Shown here: one piece after another, positions 36,157 through 45,448 of the stretch
How positions within the stretch are numbered: the stretch's first letter is position 1
How the letters are laid out: every line of letters starts with the position of its first letter
NCBI RefSeq assembly: GCF_001653135.1
Contig: NZ_BDDS01000004.1
Coordinates: 62,001-126,000, forward strand
DNA: 64,000 nt
From: Pseudoalteromonas neustonica
Lineage (GTDB): Bacteria; Pseudomonadota; Gammaproteobacteria; Enterobacterales; Alteromonadaceae
Reading direction: 5' to 3'
Notes under the pieces: model-generated
Databases searched by the model: none
Seen by the model: the letters and a program-made list of their open reading frames with translations, nothing else
Told to the model about the DNA's origin: nothing
Translations under genes and position numbers: made by a program

Positions 36157-37275
36157 TTAACCCTTGTAACGCTGTAATACTAATGCAGCATTATTACCGC
36201 CAAAACCAAAGTAATTAAACAAAACAGTATCCACGTTATTAAAGTGTGCGCCGTGATAAAACGGCCACATTAGCTCTTCTTCACTATGCGTATAACTTGG
36301 TGGCGTATAACTTCCTAGCTCTAAACATTTAACAAATAGCGCAATTTCTATCGCGCCGCATGCGCCAAGGGTATGGCCTGTATAAGGTTTAAACGCAATG
36401 ATAGGCGGTAATTGTTTTGCTGATATTTGGTCAGTAGTTAATGAATCACGAATAAATAGCGATGAGAGTGCATTACACTCTGCTTCATCATTCCCAAGCG
36501 TCGCTGTGCCATGCACTTTAATTAAATCAATATCGTCACATGTAATATTTGTTTGCGTTAAGCACTCATTTATCACATGCGCTATATGGCTACCATCTTC
36601 TTTAGTCATGGTTAGACTGTATGTATCACACGATGATGCACCACCAAGAACTCGCAAATTACATTGTTCAGTGGGTGTTGAGGATAAATATAACGCACCA
36701 AGGCCTTCACCTAAAATGAGCCCGGAACGCCCTTTTGCAAATGCAGCTAATCCTGTCGCGCTGATCAAATCTAACGATTTAAATCCTTCAACCGTAAGCG
36801 GATTATAAAACTCGCAACCAATAACCAGTGCGTGCTCAATTTTTCCTTGTGCTATTAACCGTGTGGCATATAAACAAGCATTAGCACTGGCAGTACATGC
36901 TGTACTGAAAGTAAACTCAAGCTCGTTCAAACCATAACGCTTGACCAGCTCTTGGCTTATTTTATCAGTTTTTGATAACCATAATGTATCTTCAGCTCCG
37001 AGCTCAACGGCACTAATATCAAGAGATGTTGATCCCAAAAATAGACTGGTTTTTGCAAGTTCGTCAGCTGACAACTGTAATTTCTTAAAAAGTGGTAAAA
37101 GCAAGGTGTCAAAATGCGCCAAAATACCAAAGAAATCATTACAGCTAATTTCATCACGGAATGATTTAAATCCAACACGCGTACCTTCTTGCGTGGTTAT
37201 TTGGCTACTTTTTTCACAGCCTAATGACGCCGATAGCACGTCGCTGGCATTTAAATACACATCCCGTAAAGTCAT
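36157..37275 (-). CDS. Beta-ketoacyl-ACP synthase
   Basis: This 372-residue KS has an intact triad: C127 in FSTACTASANA, a histidine in KVHGTATLGND and a second in YTGHTLGACGAIE. It overlaps the upstream ACP gene by one base and is followed by the short KS-like gene, forming an ACP-KS-KS-like module. It may extend the polyene, or make the 3-oxoacyl chain for dialkylresorcinol synthesis. The sequence does not decide between these. Confidence 0.85.
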   Translation of the reverse strand: MTLRDVYLNASDVLSASLGCEKSSQITTQEGTRVGFKSFRDEISCNDFFGILAHFDTLLLPLFKKLQLSADELAKTSLFLGSTSLDISAVELGAEDTLWLSKTDKISQELVKRYGLNELEFTFSTACTASANACLYATRLIAQGKIEHALVIGCEFYNPLTVEGFKSLDLISATGLAAFAKGRSGLILGEGLGALYLSSTPTEQCNLRVLGGASSCDTYSLTMTKEDGSHIAHVINECLTQTNITCDDIDLIKVHGTATLGNDEAECNALSSLFIRDSLTTDQISAKQLPPIIAFKPYTGHTLGACGAIEIALFVKCLELGSYTPPSYTHSEEELMWPFYHGAHFNNVDTVLFNYFGFGGNNAALVLQRYKG

Positions 37276-37547
37276 TACTTTTCACGCTCACGAACAATAA
37301 AATCGGCTATAGTATCAATAGATTGTAAATGCTTTCGCGTTTCTTTTGAGCCTTCAACTTTAATTCCAAAATGCTGTTTAAGCACAAGCGATAGTTGCAG
37401 AGCATCAAGTGAATCTAAATTGATACGTGATTGACTACCAAACAATGGCTCTGAGTCAATAATATCTGCGGGTTCAAAATCATCTTCCTTATCGCACTCA
37501 GTAATGATTAACTGTTTCAATTGTAGTTTTAGCTCTGCTAATTCCAT
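37275..37547 (-). CDS. Acyl carrier protein (third ACP of the locus)
   Basis: This 90-residue ACP has its attachment serine S46 in INLDSLDALQL. Conserved flanking helices (PADIIDSEPLFGSQSRINLD and ADFIVRERE) are seen. It overlaps the ABC permease gene by 10 bases and the KS gene by one base. Being separate from the two core ACPs, it may serve the ACP-KS module or supply acyl groups to DarB. Confidence 0.88.
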   Translation of the reverse strand: MELAELKLQLKQLIITECDKEDDFEPADIIDSEPLFGSQSRINLDSLDALQLSLVLKQHFGIKVEGSKETRKHLQSIDTIADFIVREREK

Positions 37548-38701
37548 GTCAAATTCCTCATTTTTTTATTAAATGTCCATAATGCGGCAGTAAAGCATAA
37601 CAATGAAAAACCCCAAAGTGATGCACTATATTGCCAAAAAGTGTGATCAATCGATTCACTCATAAGCTGTCGTAATAATTGCGCTGACCAGTACATAGGC
37701 GAGCCATTAGCAAGTGCGGCTAAATTATCTGGCATAATTTCCAGCGGTACCATAAAACCACTCAATGCGGCTAAAATAATATTTACCCCTCCGCCTACAA
37801 CAATTGCTTGCTCGTAACTCGATACCAAACTTGCCAATAGCAAGGCAAATGCGATGGCCGTACAACTGACGGTTATAAAGGTCAGTATGCTATAAAGCAG
37901 CCCATGCAAAGATAAAAGTGGTAAATCTAAACAATACGGGATCACAATACAGCCAATCAGCGCAAGTAACCCTCCTTGTACTATACTCACCAACACATAT
38001 GCACACGCCTTATTATAAAAGTAACGAGCCATACTAATAGGGTAAGTTTTTAACCTAACTAAAGTCCCATTATTGCGTTCATTAATAAACGTCAATGAAA
38101 TGGGCAGCACAATGAAGTAGATACCAAATACCCACCATGCGGGCACACTATTTAATGCGGGGTTATCGAGTGCCTTGATAGATTGTTGCGCTAATAAATA
38201 GCTGACATCTGAAGCAGTTATAATCTGACTTATTTGCTCATTGAGGGGCAAATCGACATCTAAATCACCAGTATCTAACATATACAGATACAATTTTAAT
38301 TGCGCTAAGCTGGCTTTTACTTTTTCAGTCATCAGCATGCGAGTTTGTGGCGCGAGCTCATCACTAATTTCCAGCGTTAGTTGGCTCGTGCCTTGTCTCA
38401 TTAAAATTAACTGATCAAATTTAGGAGCAATCGTCAGTGTGCTTTGTTTAGTTTGAGTAATAGGTGAACTTGGCACTATAAAACCCTGTGCTTTTAATAG
38501 TTCAATTAAAACATTGCTATGTTTGCTGTAGGCTTTTCCAATGACACTTAACGATAAATTAGACTGCATATTCTGTTGTGATTGACTACTTGCCATCGTC
38601 ATTATCACCATAAATAAAATCGGCATCAGTAACAACACGGCTAAACTATGCAGATCATTTGCAATTAAGCGTGCTTCTTTTTTTACTGTATGGATTAGCA
38701 T
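37538..38701 (-). CDS. ABC-2 type exporter permease
   Basis: This 387-residue protein has one N-terminal membrane helix (about 18-40), a long extracytoplasmic region (about 45-185) and about five C-terminal helices, the layout of ABC-2 permeases of the YhhJ/YbhR type. It overlaps its ATPase gene by 7 bases. In the pigment locus it could export a polyene or resorcinol precursor or help move the glycolipid. The substrate is inferred only from position. Confidence 0.82.
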   Translation of the reverse strand: MLIHTVKKEARLIANDLHSLAVLLLMPILFMVIMTMASSQSQQNMQSNLSLSVIGKAYSKHSNVLIELLKAQGFIVPSSPITQTKQSTLTIAPKFDQLILMRQGTSQLTLEISDELAPQTRMLMTEKVKASLAQLKLYLYMLDTGDLDVDLPLNEQISQIITASDVSYLLAQQSIKALDNPALNSVPAWWVFGIYFIVLPISLTFINERNNGTLVRLKTYPISMARYFYNKACAYVLVSIVQGGLLALIGCIVIPYCLDLPLLSLHGLLYSILTFITVSCTAIAFALLLASLVSSYEQAIVVGGGVNIILAALSGFMVPLEIMPDNLAALANGSPMYWSAQLLRQLMSESIDHTFWQYSASLWGFSLLCFTAALWTFNKKMRNLTWN

Positions 38702-39618
38702 AATGGCTCCGCAAATAGGTCGCGATAAAGCTGCTCAATATGATTGTCTGAAAACGACAATGCTTTAATATCATCACTTAATTGGCCGAGTGCACTAAAC
38801 GCAGCGCCGAGTTGTTCACTATTATTAATAACCAACTGATAGTGATTACCTTCAAGCGTCACTAGCTGCTGACTAAAAAGCGTGCTTTGAGTGTTTAATA
38901 ACGGCTTAAATGTAGAAAAACTCAAAGAGAGCTTCTCGCTATTTAATGCTTCACAGGCAACAACTTTTCCACCGCGTAAAAATACCACGTCATCGCATAA
39001 CTGAGCCACCTCATGCAATAAGTGGGATGTATACACTAACGTTTTCCCTTGGCGTTTTAAATCGAGTAAAAGCGTAATTATTGCATCTCGAGATAATGGG
39101 TCTATCCCTACGGTAGGTTCATCTAAAAAGATAATATCAGGCTGTTTACTCAAAGCTATGGCAATATTTAAACGACGTTTATATCCCCCCGATAACGTAC
39201 CTGCGGTTTTATTAACAACCTCTTCAAGGTTACATAATTTAATAGCTGCTGCAATCTGTTCGGCATGTAAGTGGCGGTTTTTTTCGCTAATAGAAACAAA
39301 GAAAGCTAAATTATCATACACACTTAACTCATGATAAAACGCAAAATCTTGCGGCACTAAAGCTACTTTTTGTGCAATTGCTTGAGTCAAACCGTACTGT
39401 TTATAAAATGGGTAGTTTATAGCACCTGTTTGCGCCATTAATAAACCCGTCATTAAAGAAATTAAAGTCGATTTACCTGCACCATTTGGCCCTAAAATAG
39501 CAGTACAACTGCCTTTAATTAAACTAAGCGACACGTTATCGATACTCAAAGGAGCATTTTGCTTATAACCAAAGCTAACGTTTTCTAACGTCAACATAAC
39601 CGGTTTTACATGCGCCAT
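38695..39618 (-). CDS. ABC transporter ATP-binding protein
   Basis: This 307-residue ATPase has Walker A GPNGAGKST (about 43-51), a Q-loop LVPQDFAFY, the signature LSGGYKRRLNIA (about 142-153), Walker B DIIFLDEP and the switch histidine in YTSHLLHE. It pairs with the overlapping permease gene. An AGG-containing site precedes the ATG. Confidence 0.9.
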   Translation of the reverse strand: MAHVKPVMLTLENVSFGYKQNAPLSIDNVSLSLIKGSCTAILGPNGAGKSTLISLMTGLLMAQTGAINYPFYKQYGLTQAIAQKVALVPQDFAFYHELSVYDNLAFFVSISEKNRHLHAEQIAAAIKLCNLEEVVNKTAGTLSGGYKRRLNIAIALSKQPDIIFLDEPTVGIDPLSRDAIITLLLDLKRQGKTLVYTSHLLHEVAQLCDDVVFLRGGKVVACEALNSEKLSLSFSTFKPLLNTQSTLFSQQLVTLEGNHYQLVINNSEQLGAAFSALGQLSDDIKALSFSDNHIEQLYRDLFAEPLC

Positions 39619-39686
39619 AACTTTACCTGCTCCATTGTCACATCCTTGTTATTATTTTTGACCACTTTAAACATCGTTATCATTTA

Positions 39687-41738
39687 TTATAAACTTTGTG
39701 CCAGCGAGAACGCTTCGCCTATTGCCCGTTGTAAATCCAATTTTTCAGCTTTTAATGCACCACCAATAAAGCTAACTGGAATCAATAACTGGCTAAGCTG
39801 TTGTTGATATTCAGGGAGTACAGATTGCTGACCACTGCAATTAACAATATGGTCAACGTCCAATAGTCGCTCACGTTTACGCACACTTAAGTGTAGCCCT
39901 TGAGCATTTATCTTTTGATAATTCACCGCAGCAAGCATTTTTACACCTTGTTGCTTTAAATGCTCACGATGGATCCACCCTGTGGTTTTACCTAAATCAG
40001 CACCGTGTTTGCGTAGCTTACGCTGCAGTAAGTAAACCTCATTAGCCGCTGTAGATTTGCCTGCTTTATCTTTTATCCCGCCTGGGTAAGTAACGCTAAG
40101 ATCGATCCCCCACTGATGAGTAAATTGATCAGCATCCGTCGTATCACTTTCATGAAGAGGTAACAGCTTCGTGTTTGTAACCATATGATTTGCAGTTATA
40201 AATGTCGCTACATCAAATCCAATGCCACCGGCACCAATAATGGCGACTTTTGAGCCCAGTTTGACTTCACCATTAAGTACTTGCTGATAACCTACAACGT
40301 TTGACTGTTCAATTCCCTCAATATTCGGCGTAGCTCCTTTAACACCAGTGGCAATCACACAGTGGTCAAATTCAGATAAAGTTGCTATATCGGCACTGTT
40401 TTGCAAATGAATTACAACATTGAGATTTGCTAAGCGACTTTTAAAATAACGCAGGGTTTCTTTAAACTCTTCTTTGCCTGGTACATTCGCTGCTAATAAT
40501 AGCTGCCCGCCCAATTGGGCGGTTTGTTCAAATAATGTAACCTGATGTCCTCGCTCCGCACTATATATAGCACAAGCCATACCAGCAGCTCCGCCACCAA
40601 CGATAGCTATATTTTTTATCATCTTGGCTGGTTTTATAGGCATTAATGTTTCATTGCAAGCCCGTGGATTCACAATACAAGAAGCAGGCAAGTTAACAAA
40701 AATATTATCTAAACAAGCCTGATTACATGCTATGCATGTATTTATTTGTTCGCTTTGCCCTGCAAAGGCTTTAGCCACAAATTGACTATCCGCTAAAAAT
40801 GGCCGCGCCATCGAGATAAAGTCAGCGTGTCCATCCACTAACAATTGTTCTGCAACTTCAGGTGTGTTAATTCGATTACTCGTAATAACAGGCACTGACA
40901 CCGCAGCTTTTAGGCGTTGGCTTAATGATGAAAATAGCGCTCTTGGTACACTGGTTGCAATTGTAGGAATACGTGACTCGTGCCAACCGATACCCGAATT
41001 AAGCATATCAACACCTGCACTTTCTAATGCGTGTGCTAATTGCAGCACTTCGTTAAACGTACTGCCATCGGCCACTAAATCAAGTAATGATAAACGAAAG
41101 ATTAGAATAAAATCATCACCAAGCGCAGCACGAACGCGCGCGACTATGCAAACAGCAAAACGAATACGGTTTTCATAACACCCACCCCATTGATCATCAC
41201 GATGGTTAGTCGCTTTGACTATGAACTGATTGATTAAATATCCTTCCGATCCCATAATTTCAACACCATCATACCCTGCTTGTTTTGCAAGCTTGGCGCA
41301 CAGTACAAAATCATCAATTTGTTTTTCAATTTGTTCATGTGTTAATTCTGCAGGTGTATAAGGGCTAATAGGCGCTTGGATAGCTGAAGGCGCAACTTGT
41401 TTAGGATGATAACCATAGCGTCCTGCATGCAATATTTGCATGCAAATTTTAGTACCGTGGGACTTAACAGCCTCGGTAATAAGCTGATGATGTGCAACCG
41501 CAGTTGATGAATCTAAGACACTGCGATTTGGTGCTAAAATACCTTCTGGATTTGGTGAAATTCCACCAGTGATAATTAGTCCAACTTGCCCCTGTGCCCG
41601 CTCGCCATAAAAAGCGGCTAAACGCTCAAATCCCTGAGGAAGCTCTTCTAGATTAGTATGCATAGAACCCATCACTACACGATTTTTCAGTGTAGTGGAA
41701 CCTAATTTGAAAGGCGTAAATAAATGGCTATATAACAT
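39687..41738 (-). CDS. fadH: NADPH-dependent 2,4-dienoyl-CoA reductase
   Basis: This 683-residue protein closely follows E. coli FadH. It has an old-yellow-enzyme TIM barrel (LFTPFKLGSTTLKNRVVMGS; GWHESRIPTIATSVPR), a 4Fe-4S cysteine cluster (CIACNQACLDNIFVNLPASC), and then FAD and NADPH domains (IVGGGAAGMACAI; IIGAGGIGFDVA). The ATG at 41736-41738 matches the family start. It reduces 2,4-dienoyl-CoA during fatty-acid oxidation. It lies 68 bp upstream of the ABC genes on the same strand, so it may be the first gene of the pigment series or simply a neighbour. A role in trimming polyene intermediates is speculation. Confidence 0.9.
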   Translation of the reverse strand: MLYSHLFTPFKLGSTTLKNRVVMGSMHTNLEELPQGFERLAAFYGERAQGQVGLIITGGISPNPEGILAPNRSVLDSSTAVAHHQLITEAVKSHGTKICMQILHAGRYGYHPKQVAPSAIQAPISPYTPAELTHEQIEKQIDDFVLCAKLAKQAGYDGVEIMGSEGYLINQFIVKATNHRDDQWGGCYENRIRFAVCIVARVRAALGDDFILIFRLSLLDLVADGSTFNEVLQLAHALESAGVDMLNSGIGWHESRIPTIATSVPRALFSSLSQRLKAAVSVPVITSNRINTPEVAEQLLVDGHADFISMARPFLADSQFVAKAFAGQSEQINTCIACNQACLDNIFVNLPASCIVNPRACNETLMPIKPAKMIKNIAIVGGGAAGMACAIYSAERGHQVTLFEQTAQLGGQLLLAANVPGKEEFKETLRYFKSRLANLNVVIHLQNSADIATLSEFDHCVIATGVKGATPNIEGIEQSNVVGYQQVLNGEVKLGSKVAIIGAGGIGFDVATFITANHMVTNTKLLPLHESDTTDADQFTHQWGIDLSVTYPGGIKDKAGKSTAANEVYLLQRKLRKHGADLGKTTGWIHREHLKQQGVKMLAAVNYQKINAQGLHLSVRKRERLLDVDHIVNCSGQQSVLPEYQQQLSQLLIPVSFIGGALKAEKLDLQRAIGEAFSLAQSL

Positions 41739-41956
41739 GAAAACAACACAATTGTGGTACAAAACCGCGCTAGAGTAACAAGCTTTAATTATGACTGCAA
41801 AATTTACTGTTATATTTTAACATTCGCAGCAAAATCAGCATACTTTATATCCATAAATGAAAAATAGGCCTTGTTGTCCCCTTCTTCGGCGATTATCATT
41901 ATAGCCACGCAGATGACATCTAATCTGCATTTTCTTCTTTTAAACAAGGAATGATT

Positions 41957-42775
41957 ATGTTTTCATTAAAGTCGTTATTAATAGGATTAAGTTTAGTTAC
42001 ATTATCAAGTTCTGCCTTTGCTTTAACTTCCACTGAGCAACGTGATTACGATCGCCTAATATCAGGTGATTTAAGCCAGCTGACAATGGCAGCACAATCT
42101 ATAGTTGCAAACAATATTTCAAATACGCAAGTGCTTGATGTACTCGCAGAGTTTGTTGCACAAAATTACCTTAGCGCACCTGATTATCAGCTAGACTCAA
42201 TAGCATGGGCATGTAGAGCGCTTGGGGAGTCTAATAGTGCCCGATACCGTGATTTACTTTATCGTGTAATTAAAAGTGACGCTCATAAGAAGGTACGTAA
42301 ACACGCTAAAAAGTCGTATAAACGTCTTCCAAAAAGTCATGTTGAACAATACACCATCGGCAGTATTAATTTAGAGCAACTCCAAGCCCTTCCAAAAAAA
42401 GCGACACAATCCCGAAGTATTGAAGAACAAGCTTTACTAGACATTTCTCATGGTAATGTTCTTGAAATAAAACGTTTAGCTCAAGATTACGCAATAAGAA
42501 GTGATGCATCACAACAGGTAACCGATACTTTAGCTGAGTATTTTGCGCAAAATTACCAGCAAGCTCGTAAACAACAATACGATACATTAGCGTGGGTATG
42601 TAAAGGATTAGCAAGAAACACAGATGGTCGCTATAAAAGACTAATTGAAGACGCTGCGCAAAATAGCTCAGTACGTGCATTACGCAAACATTGCCCAGCA
42701 CATATCAAAGGAAAAGGCCCCTATTACCAAGTAGGCACACTTAATTTAGAAGAAATAGCAAAGCAATTTAACTAA
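41957..42775 (+). CDS. Secreted protein with two duplicated halves, function unknown
   Basis: This 272-residue protein has a signal peptide (about 1-22, ending SSAFA). Two helical halves are clearly duplicated. VLDVLAEFVAQNYLSAPDYQ and SIAWACRALGESNSARY match VTDTLAEYFAQNYQQARKQQ and TLAWVCKGLARNTDGRY, and both halves end in a similar GSINLEQL / GTLNLEEI segment. The pattern is HEAT-like. The ATG at 41957 is preferred because AAGGA is 6 bases upstream, whereas the ATG at 41951 abuts it. The gene is divergent from fadH. Confidence 0.75.
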   Translation: MFSLKSLLIGLSLVTLSSSAFALTSTEQRDYDRLISGDLSQLTMAAQSIVANNISNTQVLDVLAEFVAQNYLSAPDYQLDSIAWACRALGESNSARYRDLLYRVIKSDAHKKVRKHAKKSYKRLPKSHVEQYTIGSINLEQLQALPKKATQSRSIEEQALLDISHGNVLEIKRLAQDYAIRSDASQQVTDTLAEYFAQNYQQARKQQYDTLAWVCKGLARNTDGRYKRLIEDAAQNSSVRALRKHCPAHIKGKGPYYQVGTLNLEEIAKQFN

Positions 42776-42805
42776 CCTTACCTTAGGTTAAATAATACCA
42801 AACAT

Positions 42806-42835
42806 AAAAGACGCCGCGAATTAGCGGCGTCTTTT
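42806..42835. terminator. Bidirectional terminator between convergent genes
   Basis: A 12-bp perfect stem (AAAAGACGCCGC / GCGGCGTCTTTT) with a 6-base loop has an A-run on one side and a T-run on the other, so it can act on both strands. The stop codon of the minus-strand DUF2141 gene lies in its loop. Confidence 0.88.
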
Positions 42836-43270
42836 ATTATTAACTTTTACCTTAATCGCTTCATCTTGTGTCAATTGGAGTACACAATCTTCAGGTTCTG
42901 GTTGGCCCATCATTAAACTTGGATTATTTGAAAAGCCTACAGGCTCACGCGGAACCGAGTTTGCAGCAAGATCTAGTTCCCCATTAGCATTTAAATCTTG
43001 AAAAAAACGAACGCAATACTTTCCCACGGGTAAATCTTCAACCGTAACATCGTGTACAGCCGCGGACACTGGTAGTTGCTGTGTTGTGATCACCGCCAAC
43101 GTATCCCAAGAACCCTCGCTATCATTACAATCAAGAACTTGATAATGAAGGTTACCTTCTTGCTGTTTGAATTTAGCGAATGAAATAGCCAGCGAGATAC
43201 GGTCTGAATTAGCTAAAAGCTGACCAGAAAACAGCATAGGCATCATTAAAATAACCATTATTTTCATCAT
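42821..43270 (-). CDS. DUF2141 family secreted protein
   Basis: This is a protein of about 149 residues with a signal peptide (MMKIMVILMMPMLFSGQLLA) and the DUF2141 hallmarks GKYCVRFFQDLNANGELD and PREPVGFSNNPS. The family is periplasmic or outer-membrane associated and of unknown function. Start choice among several nearby ATGs is uncertain. The last codons (KRRR) and the stop lie inside the downstream terminator hairpin. The gene is divergent from darA. Confidence 0.8.
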   Translation of the reverse strand: MMKIMVILMMPMLFSGQLLANSDRISLAISFAKFKQQEGNLHYQVLDCNDSEGSWDTLAVITTQQLPVSAAVHDVTVEDLPVGKYCVRFFQDLNANGELDLAANSVPREPVGFSNNPSLMMGQPEPEDCVLQLTQDEAIKVKVNNKRRR

Positions 43271-43310
43271 GTAAACATCCATTTATATGGTTTGATTTTT
43301 GATAGTTATG

Positions 43311-43316
43311 TATAAT
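43311..43316 (+). promoter_or_regulatory. Candidate -10 element of the dar operon
   Basis: A perfect TATAAT directly preceded by TG lies 34 bases before the darA start in the 80-bp DUF2141-darA gap. No convincing -35 hexamer at the right spacing was found, so this is a partial promoter call. Confidence 0.4.
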
Positions 43317-43350
43317 AGCGAACTTTTAGGACGTTAGGAAAGGTAAAAGG

Positions 43351-44271
43351 ATGCGCAAGGTCCTCGTTATTCATTATTCACAAACGGGTCAACTGACTAA
43401 TATTACAGAATCAATTGTCACTCCTTTACGTGCCAATGAAGCTATAACTGTTGATTATTTGAATTTAAAACCAAGTACCCCATTCCCATTCCCATGGCCT
43501 TTTTTGACATTTTTTCATATATTTCCTGAATGCGTAAAAATGACTCCCCAGCCTATGGAAGTCGTTGAGCCTGCACATGATGACTATGATTTAATTATTT
43601 TAACTTACCAAGTCTGGTTTTTATCTCCATCATTACCTATTTCATCATTTATGCAGTCAGAGCAAGCACAACGACTACTTAACAATAAACCTGTCATTAC
43701 CGTCATTGGCTGTCGTGGTATGTGGTTAAGTGCACAAGAAAAAATGAAGCAGCTACTAAAAAATGTAAATGCCAATTTAATCGATAATGTCGTGCTTAGC
43801 GATGAATGTGGAACTGGTTTTAGCTTCTTAGCAACGCCTCTTTGGATGTTCTCCGGCAAGAAAAAGTCAGTTTCGTGGGTACCTGCAGCAGGGGTAGCGG
43901 AGCATGAAATTAAAGCTGCCAGTCGTTTTGGTGTTGCGATAGAAAATGCATTACACGCACTGCAAGATAAACAATACTTACAACAACCTGTATTAAAAGG
44001 CCTTGGCGCCGTTAAAGTAAATGAAAAGTTTATTGCAAGTGAGCGTGTTGGCCAACACAGCTTTCGCATTTGGAGTAAAATCCTCAGTACGCTTGGCCCA
44101 ATGCACTCAACGCGGCGCAGTTGTGGGCTATTGATCTATGTGTTATTTTTGCTGACCTTAATTATTACTGTAGTACCAATTACTGCAATAATAAAAAAAT
44201 TAATCACCCCCTTAACTAGAAAAAGAATTGCCAAGCAAAAAGCCTATTTTGCCGAGCCATCAGGAGAGTAG
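43351..44271 (+). CDS. darA: Dialkylresorcinol-forming enzyme DarA
   Basis: This 306-residue protein has a flavodoxin-like N-terminus (VLVIHYSQTGQLTNITESI, about 4-22). It then has the PFPWPFLTFFHIFPECVKM region typical of proteins annotated as dialkylresorcinol condensing enzyme, and a membrane segment near the C-terminus (about 255-280). In the known pathway DarA aromatises the cyclohexanedione made by DarB. The gene has a good AAAGG site and is immediately followed by darB. Confidence 0.85.
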   Translation: MRKVLVIHYSQTGQLTNITESIVTPLRANEAITVDYLNLKPSTPFPFPWPFLTFFHIFPECVKMTPQPMEVVEPAHDDYDLIILTYQVWFLSPSLPISSFMQSEQAQRLLNNKPVITVIGCRGMWLSAQEKMKQLLKNVNANLIDNVVLSDECGTGFSFLATPLWMFSGKKKSVSWVPAAGVAEHEIKAASRFGVAIENALHALQDKQYLQQPVLKGLGAVKVNEKFIASERVGQHSFRIWSKILSTLGPMHSTRRSCGLLIYVLFLLTLIITVVPITAIIKKLITPLTRKRIAKQKAYFAEPSGE

Positions 44272-45435
44272 TTGTACGTTATGGAAAATGCTGTATACAT
44301 AAACAACTTGCATGCTGTATTGCCTAATGAAGCTGTTAGTAATAAAGAAATGGAAGTTGTATTAGGTGAAGTTGGAGGGCAGCGCTCACGCGCTAAACCA
44401 GTCATTTTACGTAGTAATCAAATTAAAAACCGCTACTACGCCATCGACCCTCAAACAGGCGAGTATAATTATACCAATGCCTCTTTAGCTGCAGACGCAG
44501 TACGTGGTTTATTTTCAATTGATGGTACCCGACTAGATCAACTGGACTGTTTAGTTGCAAGTACCTCAATGGCCGATCAAATCATGCCTAATCACGGTGT
44601 TATGGTCCATGGTGAACTTAAAAACCCAAGCCTTGAGGTTGTCTCAACTGCGGGGATTTGTTTGTGTGGTATGACTGCACTTAAGTACGCCTACCTAAAT
44701 GTTAAAGCAGGCGAAAGCCAACACAGCGCCGTTGTTGCAAGTGAATTAGCATCAAATGTAATGCATTCCCGAAATTTTAGTGCTGAGAGTGATTACAAAG
44801 TAGACATGCTGGATCAAAAACCTGAAATTGCTTTTGAAAAAGACTTTCTACGTTGGATGCTTTCTGATGGTGCAGGTGCTGCATTATTAAGTAACCAAGC
44901 AAATCCTACCGGTTTATCTTTGCGCATCGATTGGATTGATATTATCTCCTATGCAGATCAGCTAGAAGCGTGTATGTACGCTGGCGCTGAAAAAATCGAT
45001 GGGCAACTTAAAAGCTGGACCCGTTATGACTCTAAAGAACGAGAACAGCAGTCAATTTTATCAGTCAAACAAGATGTAAAACTACTTAACGAAAACATTG
45101 TAAAATACACTGTTGAAGATGCCCTAAGTAAAATAGCTAAAAAACGTGCACTTACGGCCACTGATTACGACTTTTTCTTACCGCACTATTCTTCAGGTTA
45201 CTTTCGTGAGCGTTTATTTGATGGCCTAAGTAACATCGACTTTCAAATTCCATTTGAAAAATGGTTTACGAATTTAACTGAAAAGGGTAATACGGGCTCT
45301 GCGTCAATTTTCATTATGCTGGACGAGTTATTTAAGTCAGGGCGATTGACTGACGGTCAAAAATTACTGTGTTACGTGCCAGAAAGTGGGCGTTTTTCAA
45401 GTGCATTTATGCAATTAACCGTAGTTAGTCGATAG
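44272..45435 (+). CDS. darB: Ketosynthase DarB (KAS III-like)
   Basis: This 387-residue FabH-like condensing enzyme has the cysteine in STAGICLCGMTAL (about 130), the histidine in FFLPHYSSGYF and the asparagine in EKGNTGSASIF. DarB joins two 3-oxoacyl thioesters to a cyclohexanedione, the precursor of dialkylresorcinols. The TTG at 44272 has AGGAG 5 bases upstream and directly follows the darA stop. An ATG at 44281 is the alternative start and sits 14 bases from that site. Confidence 0.88.
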   Translation: MYVMENAVYINNLHAVLPNEAVSNKEMEVVLGEVGGQRSRAKPVILRSNQIKNRYYAIDPQTGEYNYTNASLAADAVRGLFSIDGTRLDQLDCLVASTSMADQIMPNHGVMVHGELKNPSLEVVSTAGICLCGMTALKYAYLNVKAGESQHSAVVASELASNVMHSRNFSAESDYKVDMLDQKPEIAFEKDFLRWMLSDGAGAALLSNQANPTGLSLRIDWIDIISYADQLEACMYAGAEKIDGQLKSWTRYDSKEREQQSILSVKQDVKLLNENIVKYTVEDALSKIAKKRALTATDYDFFLPHYSSGYFRERLFDGLSNIDFQIPFEKWFTNLTEKGNTGSASIFIMLDELFKSGRLTDGQKLLCYVPESGRFSSAFMQLTVVSR

Positions 45436-45448
45436 TTAAGAGCACTTT

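Noticed and set aside
35647-37275. The KS gene and the short KS-like gene as one frameshifted KS
   Set aside because: The upstream KS is complete with Cys-His-His and a normal C-terminus, and the short protein repeats the N-terminal half of the fold, so it is a second gene rather than a split one.
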